A stretch of DNA of 64,000 nt. Source: Symbiodinium natans. Lineage: Eukaryota > Sar > Dinophyceae > Suessiales > Symbiodiniaceae. The position numbers and the translations under genes were made by a program. Location: positions 376,001-440,000 of the forward strand of contig CAJNDS010001280.1 of assembly GCA_905221605.1 (NCBI GenBank). Reading direction: 5' to 3'. The notes beneath the pieces were generated by a model. The model worked only from the letters and a program-made list of their open reading frames with translations. It had not been told where the DNA came from and made no database searches. Positions 27,960 to 36,400 of this stretch are shown here, piece after piece (within the stretch, counting starts at the first letter, position 1; every line of letters begins with the position of its first letter).

Positions 27960-28070
27960 CCCTAAACGCCCAAAGGCATACAGCCCCAAACCCTAGCCCC
28001 AAACCCTAAACCCTAAACCCAAAACCCTAAACCCTAAACCCTAAACCCTACACCCTCAACCCTCAACCCT
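27960..28070. repeat. C-strand block
   Basis: CCCTAAA and CCCTCAA units. Unique DNA with G-strand units (28262-28350) follows. Confidence 0.9.
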
Positions 28071-28447
28071 TAAGGGGGGCTTAGGGTTGAGGGGTTTAGG
28101 GATGTACGGGTTTCGGTGAGGTTTTAGAGGTTGTTTGGATAAGCTCTTGTGCGGGATGTAAGATCCACATACTTCCATGGGGATGAGGGCCGTATACGCT
28201 ATGCGGGGATTGATCAGAATGATGGCCCCTTGCGTGCCTTTAGCGTAGTACATTGCTTCTCGGGTTTAGTTAGGGTTGGGGTTAAGGGTTTAGGGTGTTT
28301 AGGGTTTAGGGTGTTTAGGGTTTAGGGTGGTTTAGGGTTTAGGGTTTACGGTACGGTAGGGTTGAGGGTTGAGAGTTCAACCCTAATCTCTGAATCCCTG
28401 TCAGAATCGGCCAACAAGTGCTTCCCCCCAAAACTAAACACCGAAAC

Positions 28448-28530
28448 ACCCCAAGCCATAAACCCTAAACCCTAAACCCTAAACCCTAAACCCTAAACCC
28501 TAAACCCTAAACCCTAAACCCCAAACCCTA
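28448..28530. repeat. (CCCTAAA)n array
   Basis: Eleven units before an exon. Confidence 0.95.
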
Positions 28531-28544
28531 AAAGCCTTCAACAG

Positions 28545-28650
28545 GACCGACGCTGACGCCCAGCAGTTTATCCATCGCCTCGCGGCGCGACGCGACGGTG
28601 TCCGTGCGCTGCGGCCGTCCCTTTGTGCCTGGGGCAAGTTCAAGTCAAGC
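28545..28650 (+). CDS. Predicted exon, unknown protein
   Basis: CAACAG|G; reads TDADAQQFIHRLAARRDG then VRALRPSLCAWGKF. Confidence 0.7.
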
Positions 28651-28950
28651 CCTAAACCCTAAACCCTAAACCCTAAACCCTAAACCCTAAACCCTAAACC
28701 CTAAACCCTAAACCCTAAACCCTAAACCCTAAACCCTAAACCCTAAACCCTAAACCCTAACCTAAACCCTAAACCCTAAACCCTAAACCCTAAACCCTAA
28801 ACCCTAAACCCTAAAACCTAAACCCTAAACCCTAAACCCTAAACCCTAAACCCTAAACCCTAAACCCTAAACCCTAAACCCTAAACCCTAAACCCTAAAC
28901 CCTAAACCCTAAACCCCCCAAACCCCAAACCCTAAACCCTAAACCCTAAG
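28649..28950. repeat. Long (CCCTAAA)n array
   Basis: About 42 units with a few deletions. Here the C-strand follows the exon, an exception to the usual order. Confidence 0.98.
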
Positions 28951-28998
28951 CCAGTGTTTTTAAATTTTGCGATCCTGTCCTTTAGGGGTCTGTTTTAG

Positions 28999-29140
28999 GC
29001 GTCCCCTATTTCGCAAACCCCCATATTCCTACTGATGCACCAGATACAATACCAAGTACAAAACCAAGTAATGATCCTACACCTTCGCCAACAGCCCTAG
29101 GGGCTTGCCTGGGGCTCTCCATTTACCTTACCATTTTTGG
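28999..29140 (+). CDS. Predicted exon: Pro/Thr-rich linker then hydrophobic segment
   Basis: Acceptor GGTCTGTTTTAG, donor TTTTTGG|GTTTAG. Open for 47 codons, reading VPYFANPHIPTDAPDTIP, then STKPSNDPTPSPTALG, then ACLGLSIYLTIFG. The change from a Pro/Ser/Thr linker to a hydrophobic stretch could mark the start of a membrane segment. Confidence 0.72.
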
Positions 29141-29333
29141 GTTTAGCGTTTGGGGTTTGGGGTTTAGGGTGATGGGTTTGGGAGTGTCACTGGCAGGCTG
29201 TATGGTAAGGGTTTAGGGCTTATAGTGGTGCTTACGGCTTTTCCGAAGCCCTGTGAGGATCCAAGGTTTGGGGTTTAGGGTTTAGGGTGTAGAAACCCTG
29301 GGGAAACCCAGGGGTCTTAATTTATGGGTTTAG

Positions 29334-29394
29334 GAGCAGGAGTCATTTTCGTGTTTAGCTTGGGGTCTTAGGGTCGGTTCGGATGTAGTCTACG
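29334..29394 (+). CDS. Possible exon, GC donor
   Basis: Telomeric TTTAG acceptor; reads EQESFSCLAWGLRVGSDV. Part of the sequence is heptamer-like, so this is tentative. Confidence 0.5.
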
Positions 29395-29511
29395 GCCTAA
29401 ACCCGAGACCGCTGAGGGTTTAGGCGGATTTAGGGTTTAGGGTTTAGGGTTTAGGGTTTAGGGTTTAAAAGCCTACACCTGAAACCGCTGCGGTCTAGCC
29501 TTATGGGGTGC

Positions 29512-29612
29512 TTAACCCCCTGGGGAATGAGGAGGGCTCCCTTAAAAGGGTATATATATATATATATATAGGGCACTCATTCCCTCATTCCCTACTAGGA
29601 ACCAGCCAGCTT
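29512..29612. mobile_element. Family F element with (TA)n core
   Basis: CCCCTGGGGAATGAGGAGGG and CCCTCATTCCCTACTAGG form inverted ends around a (TA)10 core; a relative lies at 53806-53897. Confidence 0.6.
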
Positions 29613-29674
29613 AATTTAGGGTAGTTCGCGGGAGCTCAGGGCTTTAGTCGCAGGATTTAGATCTTAGGGTTCAG

Positions 29675-29729
29675 GGACCTCCTGTCGCGCACGGAGGTTT
29701 CCACCTTTGCGGCTTGGGATTTCTTTGGG
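29675..29729 (+). CDS. Predicted internal exon just upstream of the GHKL ATPase motifs
   Basis: GGTTCAG acceptor and TTTGGG|GTGAAG donor. Reads DLLSRTEVSTFAAWDFFG. Colinear with the ATPase exons 0.7 kb downstream and may belong to the same gene. Confidence 0.65.
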
Positions 29730-29734
29730 GTGAA

Positions 29735-29881
29735 GGGTTTAGGGTTTAGGGTTTGGGTTTAGGGTGTAGGGTGTAGGGTTTAGGGTTTAGGGTTTAGGGT
29801 TTAGGGTTCAGGGTTTAGGGCTCAAGGTTCAAGGTTCAAGGTTCAAGGTTCAAGGTTCAAGGTTCAAGGTTCAAGGTTCAG
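29735..29881. repeat. TTTAGGG then (TTCAAGG)n array
   Basis: Clean G-strand units turn into about nine perfect TTCAAGG units (29818-29880), another homogenised variant. Confidence 0.95.
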
Positions 29882-30063
29882 GGGAGCAGTAGCCCTAAAA
29901 CCCTATAAAGCCGCATGAGCTTGTACAATCCCTTAAAACCCTGTAACCCAAGAACTGATGAGCCCTAGAAACCTTGTAAATCCTGTAAACCCTATAGACC
30001 CTAACCCCTGCACAACCATAAAAACTCATCAACCCTGCCAACCCTAAACCCTAGAAACCCAAG

Positions 30064-30085
30064 GGAAGCCCAGCTGAAGTGAGGG
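30064..30085 (+). pseudogene. Decayed copy 1 of ATPase exon A start
   Basis: AGCCCAGCTGAAGTGAGG copies the exon A acceptor region (30391-30410), then reverts to repeat. Confidence 0.6.
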
Positions 30086-30178
30086 TTTACGATAAGGTAC
30101 CCCTAATTTCGGAAACCCTAAACCCTAAACCCTGTCAACCCTCTAAACCCTTACCCCTAAACCCTAGAAACCCTACTA

Positions 30179-30213
30179 GAAGCCCAGCTGAAGCGAGGTG
30201 GCGCGTAAGGAAC
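30179..30213 (+). pseudogene. Decayed copy 2 of ATPase exon A start
   Basis: AGAAGCCCAGCTGAAGCGAG and GTGGCGCGTAAGG match the exon A start for about 33 bp before diverging. Confidence 0.65.
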
Positions 30214-30392
30214 ACCCTAGACCCTAAGCTATAGGGCCCTAGGACCCTAAACCCTAAAGCCTAAACCCTAACCCCTGGAAACCCTGAAAACCTTAGGAAC
30301 CCTAGAAACCCTAGAAACCCTAGAAACCCTACGTACAAAGCCTATGAACCCTATAAACCCTAAACCCTACACCCTAGAACCCCTACTAGAAG

Positions 30393-30484
30393 CCCAGCTG
30401 AAGTCAGGTGGCGCACTTCGCCAGCTCGGCGAGAGCCTCTACACGTCACCCGTCCACTTCGTCGATGAGCTCCTGCAGAATGCG
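30393..30484 (+). CDS. ATPase exon A (HFVDELLQNAD motif)
   Basis: Reads GALRQLGESLYTSPVHFV then DELLQNA. The donor is GCG|GACC, a GA site; joining to exon B restores NADDCTYP, as expected for the family. Two decayed copies of its 5' edge precede it. Confidence 0.8.
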
Positions 30485-33400
30485 GACCGAAAACCCTGAA
30501 ACCCTAAAACCTCGGTTTAGGGTTCGGGGTTTAGGGTTTAGGGTTTAGGGTTTAGGGTTTAGGGTTTACAACCCTAAACCCTAAAAGCCTTCAACCCTAG
30601 ACCCTAAACCCTAAAACCCTTAAGCCTCTGAAGCCCTAAGCCCGAAAACCCAACGGCCCTAAAACCCTAAAACCCTCAAATCCGAAGCCCTATACTGCCT
30701 TCCACTCTGAACCTTGAAGCCGAAACCCCCCTGCCCAAAACCCTGAACGAACAGCACCAAAACCCTTTAAAAGCCTGAACAAGCCCTAAGAATACCCTCA
30801 CAAGCCCAACCCAAAAGCAAAAACAAGCAACAACAACGAAAGCAATCCGAAGCAGGACGACTGCACCTATCCTGTCGGAGAGGATGCGAGCTTCACAATG
30901 CCACGCGGCTTAGGGCTTGGTGCTTTGCAGGGCGTTCGTGGAGTCTTCCCGCAGGGCTTAGGGTTTAGGGTTTAGGGGATAGAGTTTAGGGTTTAGGGTT
31001 TAGGGTTTGGGGTTTCGCGTTTGGGGTTTCCGGTTTGGGGCTTAGAGTTTGGGGTTTAGGATTAGGGCAAATCTATGCAGAAAGACACCCCCAAAAAGAG
31101 GTCCCGCAATCTGAGCCCAAAACCCGACAGACCCTAAACCCGAAATCCTAAACCCTGTAAACCCAAAACCCCCTAAAGCCCCTAACCCTAAACCCCAAAC
31201 CCGAACTCCACCAGCAACTAGGCCCGGTTTAGGGTTTAGGGGAGAAGGGTTTAGGGTTTAGGGTGTAGGGTTTAGGGTTTAGGGGATAGAGTTTAGGGTT
31301 TAGGGTTTAGAGGCGCTTGTGGGAGGTATACGCCAGTGGCCCAAGCCCCGAAACCCTGAATTAGCCTTCGAAGCCTAAACCTTGAACCCTACAACATAAA
31401 CCCCAAAACCCGCAATCCGCGGACCCTTGAACTTAGAACCCCCCCCCCCCCCCTGCGCAAACCTGAGGTTTCAGATTTCAGGCCGCACGCCTCAAACCGT
31501 TAGCCCTAAGCCCTAAACCCTCATCTCTGGAATCTCGGGTTTTGACCCTAAACCCCCCAGGCACCCCCTCCCCCCACAAAACTCTAAACCCTAAACTCAA
31601 AACCTTAAACCCAAAAGCTTTAACCGCCAAACCCTAAACCCTAAACCCTAAACCCTAAACCCTAAGCCCTAAACCCTAAACCCTGAACCCTGAACCCTGA
31701 ACCCTGAACCCTAAACCCGAAACCCGAAACCCGAAACCCTAAACCCTAAACCCTAAACCCTAAACCCTAAACCCTAAACCTCCAAACCTGAAACTCTAAA
31801 CCGCCCGAGGTCCATCAGCTCGACCGAAGCTCTCTTCTCCTACAACGAGGCATCGAAGAGGTTCGTATAGGGTTAAAACCTAAACCCTAAACCCTAGACC
31901 CTAGACCCTAAACCCTAAACCCTAAACCCGAAACCCTAAACCCTAAACCCTAAACCCTCAACCCTAAACCCTCAACCCTACGAAGCCCTGCGAGGTTCAA
32001 GAAGCTGAGAGCCCCAAACCCCCTGCCCGTGCTTGCAAGGTCGGCTTTCGCGCCTGCGACGTGCTCTCTCTCTGCTCGCAGCTGGGCCTAGTTGCTGGTG
32101 GAGTTCGGGGTTTGGGGTTTAGAGTTTAGGGTTTAGGGCTGAGGGTTCAGGATTTCGGGCTCTGGGACCTTTTTTTGGGTCTTACTGCTAAGATCAGCGC
32201 ACGAAAAACGCACACAAAAGTAGTAGGGCACTGTTTTCGGACTATAATTATTATATATGGCTTCGGGTGCCAAAAGGGCCCGTCTTTCTGATCAACCCCC
32301 GTTTTTGGGTTTAAACCAGATTTCTGGGCAAGTCTGTCAACCTTAGACCCCACCCTCCAGCTCGCACCCTCTGCCCTGAATCCTCATCCCCACACCCACA
32401 AGCCTAAACCGTCGCACCCTGCACCCTAACCCTGAACCCCAGAAGACCTTACACCCAAACCCTCAACCCCAAACCCTAAACCCCACACTCTGAACCCGAA
32501 ACCTCAAACCCCCCAAACGCTGAAATCTAAACCCGAAACCCTGAGCCCAAAACCCTAAACCCCAGGCCCTAAACCCTACAGAGGCCCTCAGCCCCCCCCT
32601 AAACCCTAAACCCTAAACCCTAAACCCTAAACCCTAAACCCTAAACCGTAAACCCTAAATCCTAAACCCTAAACCTTTAAATGAGGCCACTTCAGCCCTC
32701 GCCCTGCACCCGACACCCCGCAACCCCTGAGCCTGGACCCCCAAACCCCGAAACTCCTTCAAATCAGTGTAGGCTTTAGGTTAGGGTTTAGGGTTTAGGG
32801 TTTAGGGTTTAGGGTTTAGGGTTTAGGGTTCAGGGTTTAGGGTTTAGGGTTTAGGGTTTAGGGTTTAGGGTTTAGGGTTTAGGGTATAGGGTTTAGGGTT
32901 TAGGGTTACACTCCAAAAGAACATTCCGGCCCCAAAAACACCCTCCTGGTGGAAGTTCCAGGCTGGCAGTGTCCACAAAGAAGGGCAGCGAGTTTCTGGG
33001 GCACAAGGCCAGGGTTTAGGGTTTGGGGTTTAGGGTTTGAGGTTTAGGGTTTGGGGTTTAGGGTTTAGGGTTTTATAAAACATTAGGGTTTGGGATGTAC
33101 GGTTCAGGATGCAGGTATAGGGTTTGGGGTCTGGGGGTTTAGGGTTGGGGTTTAGGGGAGTTCTGGGAGTCGCGAAAGGCCTGGGCTCCTTAAACCCTAG
33201 ACCCCAAACCCTAAAAGGGTCTAGGGTTTGGGGTGTAGGGGTTCGGGGTTTAGGGGTCAGGGTGTAGGGCTCAGGGGCGCAACCCGACCTTTCAGGGTGC
33301 TTAAAGAGGCTGAGGCCGATGGTGTAGAGTTTAAGGGCTTCAGGGTTCCAGGGGTTTTTGAGGCAGGGCACTTAGTAGCCCGTGCTTCTTAAACCAAATT

Positions 33401-36400
33401 TCAGGTAAGTGTACCACTGGGTTCTAGATGCCCTGAGTAGGGGGCTTAGGGACCTAAACCCTACCCTAAACCCTAAACCCTACACCCTAAACCCCAAACC
33501 CTAAATCCTAAACCCTAAACCCTACACCCAGGACATGCTCATGGCTCTCGAAGTTTCGGGGTCGTACCCTAAACCCATGCGCCTGCAAGCGGTTTGACCC
33601 GCTTAAACCCCAAACCCTTGCCACAGAAACTAATAAGCCCCCTAAACTTCTCGAGACCACAATGGGATGAGTGGACAATACTCAGGTAGAGAACAGATTT
33701 GACGCCGTCATGCTTCAGGTCTACTCACTGGACGACGTGCAGTGAATTGAAGCCCTCAGGCTGGCTGGCAGTGCAGAGCGGCACAAAGCATGAGAAAGCC
33801 AATGGGGTCATGACGCCAGTCAACCCCCAAAAATGAGCCTGCGGAGATCCGATACGAAGAAATCGTACCGGGCCGGGTGCTCGGAACGCAAGTCCTCACG
33901 GAAGGAGGAAGGACTGAGCTGTATAACGTGTACCAATATCCGCACACCTTCACCGCAAACAGCGTCCAACCCGGCCCGATCTCCAGCCCTTTCACTGCCC
34001 AAGACGCCTATCTTTTCGACGATTGATGGGTCACACCACCGCCCCAAGCCGCCTGCGACCTCTTTCTCATGGTCCCAAAACCCTAAGCCCCAAGCCCTAC
34101 ACCCTAAAGCCTCTACACCCCCTGAACCCTGAACCCGATAAACCCTAAACCTTCCGAACCCTGAAGCCCTTGCGCACACAAACCCTCACGGCCCAGAGCC
34201 CTGTGCCAGGCTAAGGGTTCAGGAGGTAGGGGGATCCTAGGGGTCAAGGGTAGCTTGTGGGGCCTTAAACGGGTCCATGCGTTTAGGGTTTAGGGTTTAG
34301 GGTTTAGGGTCTAGGGTTTAGGGTTCCTTGAAAGTGTTCTGTTGTATGGGCCCATGGGTCTAGGGTGTTCAGGGGCATATAAGGGGTCCCCTTTTCAAGC
34401 AGGAAACTACCCTAAGAAGGAGCCAGAGCCTCCGGCTCAAGCCGCCGACCCCGCTGGAGCATAGTTGAGAGGTCCTCGCATGGTTCGAAGATCATTCCAG
34501 CCTGTGCGGCGGGGTTGTGTGAAACGTTTGGGGGGGGGGGGTAGGGTAGCACCAGGACAAGCTAGCGGGTGGGGGGGGTGGGGGGGGGGGGGGGTGGGGG
34601 GGGGTGGGGAGATCGGGGGGGGGGGGGGGGGGTGGGGGGGGTGTGCGGGGGTGGGGGGGGGTGGGGCGGGAAGGTGCACGAAAACGCTGATTTTGCTGAG
34701 GGCGCCCCTACCCCCCTGTCCTGAACCGCCTGTTTACGCTGTGTGGGTGGCGCGCTCCTCCACCAAAAAAATTGTGCATCGACCCCCCCCACCCCCCCCC
34801 CACCCCCCTCCCCCCCGGGCCCCAGGGTTTTTGGGGGGTAAGGAGGGAAAGAGGGAGGTTTTCGCCTCCTTTTCCCATCCAACACGCCGCCAGGGTCGGC
34901 GGACCCTAAACCCTAAGCCCTAAACCCTAAACCCTAAACCCTAAACCCTAAACCCTAAAGCCTAAACCCTAAACCCTAAACCCTAAACCCTAAACCCTAA
35001 AAAAGAACAATGGACAAACTCTCCAGGGCGTTGGCTTCAAGTCGGTCTTTGCCTGCTCCAACGCGCCGGCGGCTCCTTGGCCTTCCCTTGGTTTAGGGTT
35101 TAGGGTTTAGGGTTTAGGGTTTAGGGTTTAGGGTTTAGGGTTTAGGGTTTAGGGTTTAGGGTTTAGGGTTTGGAGTTCAGGGTTCAGGGTTTAGGGTTCA
35201 GCGTTCAGGGTTCAGGTTCCTTGGGGTTTAGGGGTTTAGGGTTATGAGTTCAGGGTTTCTTGGGGTTTTGGGGTTTAGGGTTTTGAGTTCAGGGTTTGGG
35301 GTTTTGGGGTTTTGGGTTTTGGGGTTTTGGGGTTTTGGGGTTTTGGGGTTTTGGGGTTTTGGGGTTTAGGGTTTTGAGTTCAGGGTTTGGGGTTTAGGGT
35401 TTTGGGGTTTTGGGGTTTAGGGGTTTGGGGTTTAGGGGTTTTGGGGTTGGGCTTTTTGGTGATTTAGTTGAGTTTTGGGAAGAGGGTTTAGGGGTTTAGG
35501 GTTTAGGGTTTAGGTTTTTAGGGATTTGGGGTTTTTGGACGTTTTGGGGTTCTGGGGTTCAGGGTTGGGATGTTCCCCGGTTTTGTGGTTCCTTTGCCTT
35601 CTTTTTTGGGCTTTTAGGGTTTGGGGGTTTAGGCCTTCCTTTTTGGGGCTTTTGGGATTTTGGGGTCTTTTGGGGTTTAGGGTTCAGGGTTCAGGGTTTT
35701 GAGGTTTTGGGGTTCTGGGGTTTTGGGTTTAGGGTTTAGGGTTTTGGGGCTTTAGGGTTTTGGGTCTTTTGGGGGTTTTAGAGTTTCGGGGGCTTAGGGT
35801 TCAGGGTTTAGGGTTTCGAGTTTATAGTTTAGGGTTTTGGGGTTTAGGGTTTTGGGGGTTTAGGGTTTCGGTTTTGTTTTTGGGTTTTCGGGTTTGGGGT
35901 TCAGGGTTTAGGGTGGTTTAGAGTTTAGGGGTTTAGAGGTTCAGGGGTTTTGGGGTTTAGCGTCTTAGGGTTCAGGGTTTAGGCGTTTTGGGATGTCTTG
36001 GGGTTTACGGGTATTTGGGTTTTGTTTTTTTTTTTTTTTTGGGGGGGGGGGGGGGGCGGGGGTTTGCAGTTTGGGTTTTTTTGGGGTTTAGGGTTTGTAG
36101 GGTTTAGAGTTTAGGGGTTTAGGGGTTGAGGGGGTGGTGGCCAGCTGTAGGTAGGGGTTTGGGGTTTAGGGGTGTTGGGCTTTTTCTTCGCTACCCTCAC
36201 TTCCCTAGGTCCGTGATTCTGCAGCCTTAAGGATTTCATAAGTCTGGGGTTTGGGTGGGGGGGGGGGCAAGTTCCCCAAAAGGGATCTGGATGGTTTGGG
36301 GTTTTTAGGGTTTAGAGCTTGATTTGCTAACAGCCCCGAAACTCCAAACCTCCAACCTTAAGCACGAGACCGCAAGCCCTTGGCCCCTAAAACATGAAAC

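Noticed and set aside
33296-33390. Frame VLKEAEADGVEFKGFRVPG as an ATPase exon
   Set aside because: The sequence is largely degenerate heptamer (GTTTAAGGG, TTCAGGG) and would interrupt the directly joined GHK-GVGF motif.
34530-34662. G-tract region as a promoter or origin
   Set aside because: Nothing but base composition supports it; it is part of a dispersed repeat inside an intron.
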